From assembly GCA_041398225.1 (NCBI GenBank), contig JAWKVD010000025.1:1-45849 (forward strand): 45,849 nt of DNA. Reading direction: 5' to 3'. The notes beneath the pieces are model-generated. The model worked only from the letters and a program-made list of their open reading frames with translations. It was not told the origin of the DNA and searched no databases. Of the stretch, positions 33,444 through 41,669 are shown piece after piece; position 1 is the first letter of the stretch, and the number at the start of each line of letters is the position of its first letter. Position numbers and translations under genes: made by a program. The DNA comes from JAWKVD01 sp041398225 (GTDB lineage: Bacteria; Pseudomonadota; Alphaproteobacteria; Caulobacterales; Hyphomonadaceae).

Positions 33444-33836
33444 TTACAACATGTTGAGCTGGAGGCGGGCTTCGTCGGACATCCGCGAGGCGTCCCACGG
33501 CGGGTCGAACACCAGCGTCGCCTTGGCCGACTCCACGCCCTCCACCTTGCGCGCCGCCGCCTCGACCCAGCCGGGCATCTCGCCGGCCACCGGGCACGCG
33601 GGCGCGGTCAGCGTCATCTCGATATCGACATGCCGGTCGTCGTTGATGTCGACCTTGTAGATCAGCCCCAGCTCGTAAATGTCGACCGGGATCTCGGGAT
33701 CGTAGACCGTCTTGAACGCCTCGATCAGCGCGTCCGTGATCCGGTCCAGCTCCTCTTGCGGAATCGGCGCAGCCGCGCCCTCGCCCGCCGGCGGCGAGGT
33801 GTCGATCACGTCTCGGGAGGTTTGATCGTCAGCCAT
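33444..33836 (-). CDS. sufT: SUF system Fe-S assembly factor SufT (DUF59/MIP18 family)
   Basis: A 130-residue DUF59 protein. It has an acidic, Pro-rich N-terminal extension (about 1-25), then the core ITDALIEAFKTVYDPEIPVDIYELGLIYKVDI and DIEMTLTAPACPVAGEMPGWVE with the reactive cysteine near residue 85, and VFDPPWDASRMSDEAR. The family helps Fe-S maturation of target proteins such as aconitase and lipoate synthase, and is a fixed companion of sufS and sufA in alphaproteobacteria. It starts 9 bases after the sufS stop. All expected motifs are present. Confidence 0.94.
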   Translation of the reverse strand: MADDQTSRDVIDTSPPAGEGAAAPIPQEELDRITDALIEAFKTVYDPEIPVDIYELGLIYKVDINDDRHVDIEMTLTAPACPVAGEMPGWVEAAARKVEGVESAKATLVFDPPWDASRMSDEARLQLNML

Positions 33837-33845
33837 ACAGGTGTC

Positions 33846-35063
33846 TTATGCCAGCATCGCGCGCGCACGTCCAAGCGCCTCGATGAAAACGTCCACTTCG
33901 TCGGCGGTATTGTAGAGGCCGAAACTCGCCCGCGCCGTGGCGCTCACCCCAAGATGGGTCATCAGCGGCTGGGCGCAATGGTGCCCGGCGCGAATCGCCA
34001 CCCCGTAGCGGTCGAGAATCTGCGCCAGATCGTGCGGATGAATCCCCTCGATGGAGAAGGACAACACCGGCCCCTTGCCGGGCGCGGTTCCATGCAGCCT
34101 GAGGCCGTTAACCGACCGCAAGCCCTCCACCGCGCGCGCCAGAAGCGCCTGCTTGTGGGCGCCGGCCGCCTCCCGGTCCACGCTTCGGAACCAGCCGATG
34201 GCCGCGCCCAGCCCGATCGCCTCGACGATCGGCGGGGTGCCCGCCTCGAACCTGTGCGGCGGATCGTTATAGGTGATGCGCTCGCGCTCCACCGTGGCGA
34301 TCATCTCGCCGCCGCCCTGGAACGGCGGCAGCGCGGCCAGCCTGTCCCGCTTGCCGTACAGCACGCCCACGCCGGTCGGCCCGTAAAGCTTGTGCGCCGA
34401 GAACACGTAGTAGTCGGTGTCCAGCGCCTGCACGTCGACCGCGATGTTCGCCGCCGCCTGGCAACCGTCCAGCAGCGTCTCCGCGCCGGCGTCATGCGCC
34501 ATCTCGATCGCGCGCTTCACGTCCGGAACCGTGCCCAGCACGTTCGACATGTGCGTCAGCGCCAGCATCTTCGTCTTCGGCGACAGCGCCCTGGCCAGCC
34601 CCTCCATGTCGAGCGAACCGTCCTCCAGCACGTCGACCCATTTCAGAACCGCGCCCCTGCGTTCGCGCAGGAAGTGCCATGGAACGATGTTCGAATGGTG
34701 CTCCATCACCGACAGCACGATTTCGTCGCCCGGCTGGATGCGCTGGCCCAGCCCCGCCGCGACCACGTTGATCGCCTCGGTGCCGCCATGCGTCAGCACG
34801 ATCTCGTCTTCATGCTTCGCGTTCAGCAGCCCGCGCGAGGCTTCCCGCGCCGCCTCGTAGGCCTGCGTCGTTTCGTTGGCCAGCGTGTGCACGCCGCGAT
34901 GCACGTTGGCGTAGGAATGGCGCATCGCGCCCGCCATCGCCTCGATCACCGCATCCGGCTTCTGCGCAGAGGCGGCGTTGTCGAAATAGACCAGCGGCTT
35001 GCCGTGCACCTCGCGCGCGAGGATCGGAAACTGCGCGCGGATCGCTGCAACGTCGAACGCCAT
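33846..35063 (-). CDS. sufS: Cysteine desulfurase SufS (group II)
   Basis: PLP enzyme that takes sulfur from cysteine as an enzyme persulfide for SufBCD cluster assembly. The 405-residue product has the PLP-binding Lys225 in SAHKLYGPTGVGV, the catalytic Cys363 in RAGHHCAQPLM (the group II context), VYFDNAASAQKP, ANVHRGVHTLA near 52, and HHSNIVPWHFL. The ATG at 35063 overlaps the last base of the sufD stop (TGATG), so translation is coupled; an in-frame extension upstream overlaps sufD and is not real. It probably uses a partner sulfur acceptor; no sufE or sufU gene is nearby. Confidence 0.96.
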   Translation of the reverse strand: MAFDVAAIRAQFPILAREVHGKPLVYFDNAASAQKPDAVIEAMAGAMRHSYANVHRGVHTLANETTQAYEAAREASRGLLNAKHEDEIVLTHGGTEAINVVAAGLGQRIQPGDEIVLSVMEHHSNIVPWHFLRERRGAVLKWVDVLEDGSLDMEGLARALSPKTKMLALTHMSNVLGTVPDVKRAIEMAHDAGAETLLDGCQAAANIAVDVQALDTDYYVFSAHKLYGPTGVGVLYGKRDRLAALPPFQGGGEMIATVERERITYNDPPHRFEAGTPPIVEAIGLGAAIGWFRSVDREAAGAHKQALLARAVEGLRSVNGLRLHGTAPGKGPVLSFSIEGIHPHDLAQILDRYGVAIRAGHHCAQPLMTHLGVSATARASFGLYNTADEVDVFIEALGRARAMLA

Positions 35064-36199
35064 CAGCCCGCCTCCAGCCAGGCCGAAACGCGCGCCTCGA
35101 TTTCGGCGTGCAGCGCCTCGTCCAGCCAGTCCGGGATAGCTTCGATCAGGAACGCCCGCGTCAGCATCGCCCGCGCCTCGGCCTCGGGCAGCCCGCGCGA
35201 GCGCGCGTAGAACACCGCCTGTTCGTCCAGCTGGCCGCAGGTATTGCCGTGGCTGCATTGAACGTCGTCGGCGTAGATTTCCAGTTCCGGCTTGGCGAAC
35301 ACTTCCGCGCCGTCCTCCAGCAGCAACGCATTGTGCTCCATCTGCGCATCGGTCTTCTGCGCCGTACGCTCCACCAGGAACTTGCCCTGAAACACGGCTC
35401 GTCCCTTCCGGCGCGCAACCGACCGCACCAACTGGCGCACTTCGCCGCCTTCCGCTTCGAGCGTCACATGGCTGGTCTGATCGGCATGCAGCCCTGCCGC
35501 GGCAAGGCAGACACCGTTGAGCCGGGCTTTCGCACCGGCGCCCGCGATAACATCCGTCTGAATTCGACTCAGCTTGCCGCCGGCCGAGAAGACGAACTGG
35601 TTGAATTCCGATTTTTCGCCCAGGAAGGCCTGCCCAGTGCAAACGATCGTCGCCGGTTCGGTCTGGGGCTGGACCACCAGCCGGTTCAATCTTCCGCCCG
35701 GCTCGACATAGCATTCCATCAGCGTGTTGGTGACGCCGGCTAGTTCATTCTCGAACACTTCGATGAGCGTCAGGCTCTCCCCTGCGCCGACCTGGACGCC
35801 CAAGCGCGCGGCGCGCATTTGCGGTGTCGAGCCGCCGACATGTCGAACGACCACAACACCGTGTTGAGCGGTCGACCCGACAATCGGAAACCAGTCATCC
35901 TCAATGCTGTCAGCCGCAAACTGGCCGACCGCCACATTGGGGGATGATCTGGGCGGCCCCGCTTCGCTGGCGGTCTTGGAAAAAACGCGGATGCCGCTGA
36001 CTTCTTCTTCCGGCCAGCAGGCGATCCTGCCGTCGGCGAAAATGATCTCTGCGCCAAGCTGACTCCAGAGATCGTGTTCAGGCGGAACGCGCTCCGGGCG
36101 TGATGCGATGGGCGGCAATTGCGAGCCGACCGCAGCCCGCAGATCGCTCCAGCGCCAGCCTTCGACGCGACGGTTGGGAAGCAGGTCCAGAGCGCTCAA
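35063..36199 (-). CDS. sufD: Fe-S cluster assembly scaffold subunit SufD
   Basis: Non-catalytic partner of SufB in the SufBC2D scaffold. The 378-residue beta-helix protein has the C-terminal family block KTDAQMEHNALLLEDGAEVFAKPELEIYADDVQCSHG followed by TCGQLDEQAVFYARSRGLPEAEAR, which forms the interface with SufC and SufB. The first 100 residues are poorly conserved, as usual for SufD. The start codon is a TTG at 36199 that overlaps the sufC stop as TTGA and is preceded by GGGAG, so translational coupling decides the start. It overlaps sufS by one base. The length is toward the short end for the family but no motif is missing. Confidence 0.93.
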   Translation of the reverse strand: MSALDLLPNRRVEGWRWSDLRAAVGSQLPPIASRPERVPPEHDLWSQLGAEIIFADGRIACWPEEEVSGIRVFSKTASEAGPPRSSPNVAVGQFAADSIEDDWFPIVGSTAQHGVVVVRHVGGSTPQMRAARLGVQVGAGESLTLIEVFENELAGVTNTLMECYVEPGGRLNRLVVQPQTEPATIVCTGQAFLGEKSEFNQFVFSAGGKLSRIQTDVIAGAGAKARLNGVCLAAAGLHADQTSHVTLEAEGGEVRQLVRSVARRKGRAVFQGKFLVERTAQKTDAQMEHNALLLEDGAEVFAKPELEIYADDVQCSHGNTCGQLDEQAVFYARSRGLPEAEARAMLTRAFLIEAIPDWLDEALHAEIEARVSAWLEAG

Positions 36200-36975
36200 G
36201 CCGCGCTCCCGGATTTAGCTCCCGCGATCACGCCGTCATAGCCGGACTTCTCCAGCTCCAGCGCCAGCTCCGGCCCGCCGCTCGCGATGATGCGTCCGGC
36301 CGACAGCACGTGAACCTTGTCCGGTTTGATGTAGTCCAGCAGGCGCTGATAGTGCGTGATCACCAGCATCGACCGCTCCGGCGAGCGCAGCGCGTTGACG
36401 CCTTCGGCCACAATCCGCAACGCGTCGATGTCGAGCCCGGAATCCGTCTCGTCCAGAATCATCAGCCGCGGCTCCAGCATCATCATCTGGAATATCTCAA
36501 TCCGCTTCTTCTCGCCGCCGGAGAAGCCGACATTCAGCGGCCGCTTCAGCATGTCGGGATTGATCTTCAGCAGCGCGCTGATCTGCTTCGCCTTCTTCAG
36601 GAAGTCCGGCGCGGAGATCTCCGCCTCCCCGCGCGCCTTGCGCTGCGCGTTCATCGCCGAGCGCACGAACGTCATCACCGGAACGCCGGGAATCTCCACC
36701 GGATACTGGAACGACAGGAACATGCCCTTCGCCGCGCGCTCCTCCGGCTCCAGCCCGGTCAGGTCCTCCCCGTCCAGCGTCGCCGTTCCGGACGTCACCT
36801 CATAGTTTGGCCGGCCCGACAGCACATAGCTCAGCGTCGACTTGCCCGACCCGTTCGGCCCCATGATGGCGTGCACCTCGCCGGCGGGCACAGAAAGGCT
36901 CAGGCCCTTGATGATCTCGCTCGGCTCGCCGTCTTCGGGATTGATCCGGGCGTGAAGGTCTTTGAGGTCCAGCAT
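36196..36975 (-). CDS. sufC: Fe-S assembly ATPase SufC
   Basis: ABC-type ATPase that drives structural change in the SufBCD scaffold. The 259-residue product has Walker A GPNGSGKS (39-46), the signature SGGEKKR (152-158), Walker B LMILDETDSGLD (171-182) and the switch histidine ITHYQRLL (208). It is cytoplasmic and has no transmembrane partner. It is the first gene of the minus-strand sufCDSTA-tfoX set. Its usual upstream partner sufB is missing here and is found 6.2 kb to the right on the other strand. A 176-base gap separates it from the lipoprotein gene upstream, so it must use its own promoter or read-through from that gene. Confidence 0.96.
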   Translation of the reverse strand: MLDLKDLHARINPEDGEPSEIIKGLSLSVPAGEVHAIMGPNGSGKSTLSYVLSGRPNYEVTSGTATLDGEDLTGLEPEERAAKGMFLSFQYPVEIPGVPVMTFVRSAMNAQRKARGEAEISAPDFLKKAKQISALLKINPDMLKRPLNVGFSGGEKKRIEIFQMMMLEPRLMILDETDSGLDIDALRIVAEGVNALRSPERSMLVITHYQRLLDYIKPDKVHVLSAGRIIASGGPELALELEKSGYDGVIAGAKSGSAA

Positions 36976-37151
36976 TCAGGTCTCGATCGATGTTCAGCCC
37001 ACAGATAGGCCATCGCGGCCCGTCTTTCAGCCCCTTGGAGCCCAATGTCCAGTGCACGATAGGCTGAGAGGAGCTATCCGGCCCCACGGAAACCATGACG
37101 GCGGCGACGCGGGACAGGACTTGCCGTCAGTACGGCCTTCCGGGCCGATTT

Positions 37152-37955
37152 CTACTCGAAAATGCCCCGCACCGCCGGGTCTCCGCAAAACTTGGCCTCC
37201 GCCTGCGCGGCGGTCAGCCCGGTTTCCGCGAGCCCGCCGGCGTCCACCACCTTGCAGCTGTTCTGCTCGGTGACATGCCCGGTCTCGTCCACGCCCGCGG
37301 CGGCCGCCTCGACATCGACCACCGCCTTCAGCCCCTCGCCCTCCAGGCGGTAGAACGACACCACCCAGGACGCCGCGCTCGACCGCGCCGAGGTGAAAAT
37401 ATACCCGTCCGCCGTGCGCCCGATGTCGACGCCGGACAGCACCCCGATGCGCGCATAGTCCGCCTCGGCGTTCGGCGCCCGCCACACCGCCCAGCTCGTG
37501 TTGACATTGCCGGTCTCCAGCGGAACCAGCAGCTCCTCCACGTCGTCCTCGTCGATGTCCTGCAGATACGGCCCCTCGAAGGTGCCGCCGACTTCCTCGG
37601 TGACGGTCTGCAGCGTGGCGTCGCCGCGCGCGACCACCTGGATCGTCACCTCCGACATTTCCTCGCTCGGCGATTCCGCCTCCTTCGTCCAGCGCACCTC
37701 GAACGCGACGCCGCTGTCGTCGTGGCGCATCATCCGGCAGTCGGGATGATCCCAGCCGTCCGGGCCCGCATCGGTCGTGTGCGTGTCGGCGCAGTCGGGC
37801 AAGGGCATCCGCTTGGCCACGGCGCCCGGATTGGGACCCGACACGGCTGCCGGCGCGACGGCCTCGGCGGCGGCGTCCGGCTCGCTCGCTTTCTCTGCGG
37901 GCGAACATGCCGACAGCGCGGCGGCGGCGGCGAAAGCGAACAGCAGGCGCTTCAT
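37152..37955 (-). CDS. Hypothetical lipoprotein
   Basis: A 267-residue predicted lipoprotein of unknown function. The signal MKRLLFAFAAAAALSAC ends in the lipobox LSAC, and the mature part starts with an Ala/Pro/Glu-rich linker. Further on it has four or more cysteines (DCADTHTTD, HPDCRMM, NSCKVV, KFCGD) suggesting two disulfides in the periplasm, and an acidic DIDEDDVEELLVPLETGNVNTSWAVW segment that resembles secreted VCBS-like or calcium-binding repeats. The start at 37955 has a GGAGAG ribosome binding site. It lies on the same strand as the hydrolase and DOMON-like genes upstream. I do not recognise a family. Confidence 0.75.
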   Translation of the reverse strand: MKRLLFAFAAAAALSACSPAEKASEPDAAAEAVAPAAVSGPNPGAVAKRMPLPDCADTHTTDAGPDGWDHPDCRMMRHDDSGVAFEVRWTKEAESPSEEMSEVTIQVVARGDATLQTVTEEVGGTFEGPYLQDIDEDDVEELLVPLETGNVNTSWAVWRAPNAEADYARIGVLSGVDIGRTADGYIFTSARSSAASWVVSFYRLEGEGLKAVVDVEAAAAGVDETGHVTEQNSCKVVDAGGLAETGLTAAQAEAKFCGDPAVRGIFE

Positions 37956-38003
37956 TGGGCTCTCCAAGGTCTCACCAGCGCGCGTGATCGGCCCGCGCCG
38001 CCC

Positions 38004-38261
38004 TCACTCCCGCGTTTCGGAGAAGATCCGCACGATCCGGAAATACAGCCCCAGCACCAGGAACAGCCCGGCGATCAGCCAGATCCCCGCGCCCAGCGGC
38101 TTGAAGTCCATGGTCAGTGCCCAGCGCCCGATCATCTGCGCCAGCATCGCGACCACGAACACCATGCCCAGATTCACCGCCCAGCCCTGCCAGGTCAGGG
38201 GCTTGGGAAACATCGTCCCGCCCGTGTCCGAGCGCCGCGTCTTGAACCATGCCTGAGCCAT
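38004..38261 (-). CDS. Small two-helix membrane protein
   Basis: An 85-residue hypothetical protein with two predicted membrane helices (WAVNLGMVFVVAMLAQMIG and AGIWLIAGLFLVLGLYFRIV) and a basic cytoplasmic N-terminus (AQAWFKTRRSD). The ATG at 38261 with an upstream GGATGAG is preferred; GTG at 38267 is possible. It may be coexpressed with the lipoprotein that starts 49 bases downstream. The function is unknown. Confidence 0.7.
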   Translation of the reverse strand: MAQAWFKTRRSDTGGTMFPKPLTWQGWAVNLGMVFVVAMLAQMIGRWALTMDFKPLGAGIWLIAGLFLVLGLYFRIVRIFSETRE

Positions 38262-38348
38262 GCGCACTCATCCGTTTCGTTCACAAGACTTCGGGGTCCG
38301 GCGCGGTTCCGCCCGAAGCCCCGGACACCCCTAGCCAATCTTGTCCCG

Positions 38349-38382
38349 CCCGTCACCTCGGCTTGCCCGTCACCCCGGCTAT
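38349..38382. repeat. Imperfect 17-base tandem repeat
   Basis: CCCGTCACCTCGGCTTG at 38349-38365 is followed directly by CCCGTCACCCCGGCTAT at 38366-38382, identical at 14 of 17 positions. It lies in the gap between the small membrane protein and the DOMON-like gene. Possibly a trace of a dispersed repeat or a slippage duplication. Confidence 0.6.
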
Positions 38383-38403
38383 CCTAGCGACCGGCTGTCC
38401 GGC

Positions 38404-38946
38404 TCACGCCGGCGGCAGGTCCAGCACCAACCCATCCGGATGGTGAAAATCCGGCTTTCCCGCGGCGTGCGCCAGCGCCCAGTACGACTTGCGGCCCGAC
38501 GTCTCCTCGATCACCGCGCTCAGCCCCAAACGCCACGCGCCATCCGGCGACAGATCGGCGACCTCGCCCAGCGCGATCTCGGCGCCCAGAAAGATCGTCT
38601 CGCCTTCCTTCGGAGCGAGGATGGGCGGCGCGGCGATCTCCAGCGGCGCCATGCCGGCCCGATAGCCGTCAAACCTGTAGGCGGCCCAGTTCAGCGACGG
38701 CGACAGGTTGATCTCGACATACGCCTGCGCGCCCGGAACGGTTATGAACGCCTCGAAACAGGTGGTGGTCCACAGCTCGTCCGCGCGCCCGGGCGGAATG
38801 ACATGCGCGGGCCGCACGATCCGCGCGGTCTCGCCGGTGACGATATAGGCCAGCGCCAGAACGCCGTTCGGCTTGCGGTCCGCCTCGACGCTGATGCGTA
38901 TATCGGGTCCGGGCGTATCGGGATGCGGGATCAGAACGCTGCGCAT
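38404..38946 (-). CDS. DOMON-like domain protein
   Basis: A 180-residue cytoplasmic protein with a predicted all-beta DOMON-like fold, recognised by LALAYIVTGE, ADELWTTTCFEAFITVPGAQAYVEINLSPSLNWAAYRFDGYRAGM and GRKSYWALAHAAGKPDFHHPDG. Related proteins occur next to murB-type or metabolic genes and have no settled function; the DOMON fold can bind heme or sugars elsewhere. There is no signal peptide. It ends 33 bases downstream of the hydrolase gene start-side neighbour and is on the same strand, so these form an operon. Confidence 0.75.
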   Translation of the reverse strand: MRSVLIPHPDTPGPDIRISVEADRKPNGVLALAYIVTGETARIVRPAHVIPPGRADELWTTTCFEAFITVPGAQAYVEINLSPSLNWAAYRFDGYRAGMAPLEIAAPPILAPKEGETIFLGAEIALGEVADLSPDGAWRLGLSAVIEETSGRKSYWALAHAAGKPDFHHPDGLVLDLPPA

Positions 38947-38979
38947 AGGGCGAACCTATCGCATTGCGGCGGCGGAAGC

Positions 38980-39645
38980 CTACTCGTCTTCCTTGCGCGC
39001 TTCGAACTCCTTCATGCGGCGCAGCAGGTATTCCAGCGCGACGTCCTCAAGCTCTTTCAGCTTGTCCTGGAAGAAGTGGTTGGCGCCCAGAATGGTCGCC
39101 CGTTCGATCACTTCGCCGCGCTGCACGCGCACCTTCGACAGCGAGCGGTCGATATCGGCCGCGGGCGCCACGATGTCCTTCTCGCCGCCGATGATGATGC
39201 CCGAGGCCGGGCACGGTGCGAGGAACGACAGGTCATAGTGATTGGCCGGCGGCGCCACCGCGATGAAGCCGTCGATCTCCGGGCGGCGCATCAGCAGCTG
39301 CAGGCCGAGATAGGCGCCGAACGACACGCCGGCGACCCAGACCTGGCTCGGGCTCTCGTTCAGCGATTCGAGGTGGTCGAGCACATAGGCCGCGTCCGAA
39401 AGTTCCGCGACGCCCTGATCAAACTGCCCCTGCGAGCGACCGACGCCCCGGAAGTTGAAGCGCAGCGTGGCGAAGCCGTTGCGCGCGAACATCTCGAACA
39501 GCGTGATGGTGATCGGATCCTGCATCGTGCCGCCGATCTTGGGGTGCGGGTGCAGCACCAGCGCGATCGGCGCTTTCTCCACGGTGGCGGGCGTATAGCG
39601 GGCCTCGATGCGCCCGGCGGGGCCGGAAATGATCAGTTCAGCCAT
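38980..39645 (-). CDS. Alpha/beta hydrolase
   Basis: A 221-residue alpha/beta hydrolase of unknown substrate. The nucleophile elbow is GVSFGAYLG (about residue 101, GxSxG), with the oxyanion region ALVLHPHPKIGGTMQD, the segment LRFNFRGVGRSQGQFDQG, the acid-loop GGEKDIVAPAADI and the catalytic histidine in LGANHFFQDK. The ATG at 39645 is the first Met of the fold; an in-frame extension upstream has no homology. It is divergent from the Rrf2 regulator gene and heads a minus-strand run to the lipoprotein and sufC. In related alphaproteobacteria a hydrolase of this type often sits next to the rrf2 gene of the SUF operon. Confidence 0.88.
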   Translation of the reverse strand: MAELIISGPAGRIEARYTPATVEKAPIALVLHPHPKIGGTMQDPITITLFEMFARNGFATLRFNFRGVGRSQGQFDQGVAELSDAAYVLDHLESLNESPSQVWVAGVSFGAYLGLQLLMRRPEIDGFIAVAPPANHYDLSFLAPCPASGIIIGGEKDIVAPAADIDRSLSKVRVQRGEVIERATILGANHFFQDKLKELEDVALEYLLRRMKEFEARKEDE

Positions 39646-39822
39646 GTGGTTCTCGCTGTCGTCTCGCGCTTCCGCGCCGGTGCGGCCGGAAAAACCGGCC
39701 CAGCTTGCCGCCAGGTCCCGGCTTTCGTCCCGGCGGGTGTCTCGCCTCAAGTCATTGTGAACGGCCCGGAAATAGCCGTCTACACGGTTCGGAAGGCGGC
39801 CATAGCGCTTTCGGGACCAAAT

Positions 39823-39842
39823 TTTCAAGCATTTCGTTGAAA
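39823..39842. promoter_or_regulatory. Inverted repeat between hydrolase and rrf2 genes
   Basis: TTTCAA-gcatttcg-TTGAAA is a perfect 6-bp inverted repeat with an 8-base centre, 70 bases upstream of the rrf2 ATG and about 180 bases upstream of the divergent hydrolase. Its A+T-rich arms and its place suit autoregulation by the Rrf2 protein. It does not match the known IscR type 1 or type 2 boxes. Confidence 0.4.
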
Positions 39843-39911
39843 CCCACCCGGGGGGGTCGCGCGTAATACCCATGGTGGTCGGGGGCAATTGGGGCAGAAA
39901 AGGTTCACCCA

Positions 39912-40352
39912 ATGCTCGTTGGTTCGAAAAGCAGATACGCGCTCAGCGCCGTGGTGGACGTCGCGATGAACGGCTCGGAACGGGCCGTACCCCTCTCGGA
40001 TGTGGCGAAGCGAAGAAGCGTCTCCCTCTCCTATCTTGAGCAGCTTTTCGCGCTTTTGCGCCGAAAAGGCGTGGTCGTCAGCGCGCGCGGACCGGGCGGC
40101 GGCTACCGGCTCAGCCGTCCGGCGAGCGAGATCGCCGTGCTCGAAATCGTCGAGGCCGTCGAGGATCACGCCTCTGGACAGGAACAGCCCGGAGACGGCG
40201 GCGCGTTTTGGACCCGCCTCGACGCCCACGTTCGCGACTTCCTCGCAAACGTCACCATCGCCGATGTCATCGCCATGCCCCAGACGCAGCCCGGATCGTC
40301 CCCGGACATGCCGATTCCCGACGGCAGGCTCCCCCACCACACCGGGTCCTGA
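39912..40352 (+). CDS. Rrf2 family transcriptional regulator (IscR-like, no cysteines)
   Basis: Regulator at the head of the SUF genes. The 146-residue product has the Rrf2 winged helix-turn-helix (LVGSKSRYALSAVVDVAMN, VPLSDVAKRRSVSLSYLEQLFALLRRKGVVVSARGPGGGY) and the dimerisation helix WTRLDAHVRDFLANVTIADV. IscR proteins hold an Fe-S cluster with three cysteines in the loop after residue 90. This protein has none: the loop reads EDHASGQEQPGDGGAF and is short. It may therefore sense something else or act as an unconditional repressor or activator. The gene leads rrf2-desulfurase on the plus strand, 131 bases apart. A palindrome at 39823-39842 may be its operator. Confidence 0.92.
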   Translation: MLVGSKSRYALSAVVDVAMNGSERAVPLSDVAKRRSVSLSYLEQLFALLRRKGVVVSARGPGGGYRLSRPASEIAVLEIVEAVEDHASGQEQPGDGGAFWTRLDAHVRDFLANVTIADVIAMPQTQPGSSPDMPIPDGRLPHHTGS

Positions 40353-40483
40353 GGCCGCCGGCCGGCCAGACCCGGCGGCGATCGCTCCAAAACCGCCCGG
40401 CTCGCACCCCAAGCCCGCCGCTCCGGCCCGCAACCGTGTGCGGCGGGGTGCAATTGAACCGTCCTCACCGTATATCGGCGACG

Positions 40484-41662
40484 ATGAAGGTCTACGCCGA
40501 CTATAACGCCACGGCCCCCCTGCGGCCCGAAGCGCGCGACGCCATGCTCGCCGCGCTCGACCTCACGGGGAACCCGTCCTCCGTCCACGCCGCCGGCCGC
40601 CGGGCCCGGGCGCTGGTCGAGAGCGCGCGCGACCGCGTGGCCGAAGCGATCGGCGCCTGCCGGGACGACATCGCCTTCTGCTCGGGCGGCACGGAAGCCG
40701 TTCAGGCGCCCCTGCTCGGCGCGCTGCGCGCGGACCCTGGCCTTCGCCTGCATCTCTCCGCCATCGAACACGACGCGGCGGCCCCCCTGCGCTTAGCCCC
40801 GCAGAGCAACGCCAACGCGCCCGAACAGCCGCCGGAACTGCCGCCCGAGCTGCCAGTCGGCGCCGACGGGGTCGTCGATCTCGCCGCGCTCCGCGAACGC
40901 GTCTCCGCCGCCGCAAGCGCGGGCGAGCACCCCCTCGTCTCGATCATGCTCGTCAACAACGAGACCGGCGTGATCCAGCCCGTCGCCGAGGCGGCCGAAA
41001 TCGTTCACGCGGCCGGCGGCCTCATCCACTGCGACGCCGTTCAGGCGCTGGGCAGGATCCCGGTCTCGATCATCGATCTCGACGTCGACTACCTCTCGCT
41101 CTCCGGCCACAAGGTCGGCGGACCGCAAGGCGTCGGCGCCTTCTACGTCAAACCCGGCGCACCCTTCCGCGCGCTTCAGCCCGGCGGCGGACAGGAGTTC
41201 GGACGCCGCGCGGGAACCGAGAACGTCGCCGGCGTCGCCGCCTTCGCCGCCGCGACCGACGCCAGCCTCCGCGATCTCGGCGCCTATCAGAGCCTCGCAA
41301 CCGCCCGCGACCGGATGGAGGCGACCCTCAAGGCGTGCTGCCCGGATGTCGTCGTCCACGGCGCCGGGGCCGGGCGTGTCGCGGGCGTGTCCTGTTTCGG
41401 ACTTGAAGGTCTGCCCTCGGAAACACAGGTGATGGCCATGGACCTCGCCGGCTTCGCGATCAGCGCGGGCGCGGCGTGTTCCTCCGGCAAGGTCAAGGCC
41501 AGCCGCGTGTTGACCGCCATGGGCGCCGGCGAAGCGATGGCGAAATCGTCCATCCGGACCAGCTTTGGCTGGGCCAGCGATCCCGCCGAGTTCGACGCGC
41601 TCGCCGATGCGTGGATTGCATTGGTGAGCCGGGCGCGGCCCCAGACCATCGTCACGCCCTGA
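40484..41662 (+). CDS. Cysteine desulfurase (NifS/IscS group I type)
   Basis: PLP-dependent desulfurase found with the rrf2 gene at the head of alphaproteobacterial SUF operons. The 392-residue product has PLP Lys210 (SLSGHKVGGPQGVGAF), the catalytic Cys332 (SAGAACSSGKVKAS, the mobile loop typical of group I), VYADYNATAPLRPEA and FGRRAGTENVAG. A Pro-rich, low-complexity insert (about residues 106-125, NANAPEQPPELPPELPVG) sits in the middle. It starts at 40484 where homology begins; longer upstream frames are not conserved. It ends 7 bases before the convergent Y-family polymerase. It is a second desulfurase besides SufS, so sulfur may enter by two routes. Confidence 0.93.
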   Translation: MKVYADYNATAPLRPEARDAMLAALDLTGNPSSVHAAGRRARALVESARDRVAEAIGACRDDIAFCSGGTEAVQAPLLGALRADPGLRLHLSAIEHDAAAPLRLAPQSNANAPEQPPELPPELPVGADGVVDLAALRERVSAAASAGEHPLVSIMLVNNETGVIQPVAEAAEIVHAAGGLIHCDAVQALGRIPVSIIDLDVDYLSLSGHKVGGPQGVGAFYVKPGAPFRALQPGGGQEFGRRAGTENVAGVAAFAAATDASLRDLGAYQSLATARDRMEATLKACCPDVVVHGAGAGRVAGVSCFGLEGLPSETQVMAMDLAGFAISAGAACSSGKVKASRVLTAMGAGEAMAKSSIRTSFGWASDPAEFDALADAWIALVSRARPQTIVTP

Positions 41663-41669
41663 AAATGGG

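Noticed and set aside
33846..35714. 622-residue version of SufS
   Set aside because: The extra 217 residues lie over sufD in another frame and have no homology; the ATG at 35063 coupled to the sufD stop is the real start.
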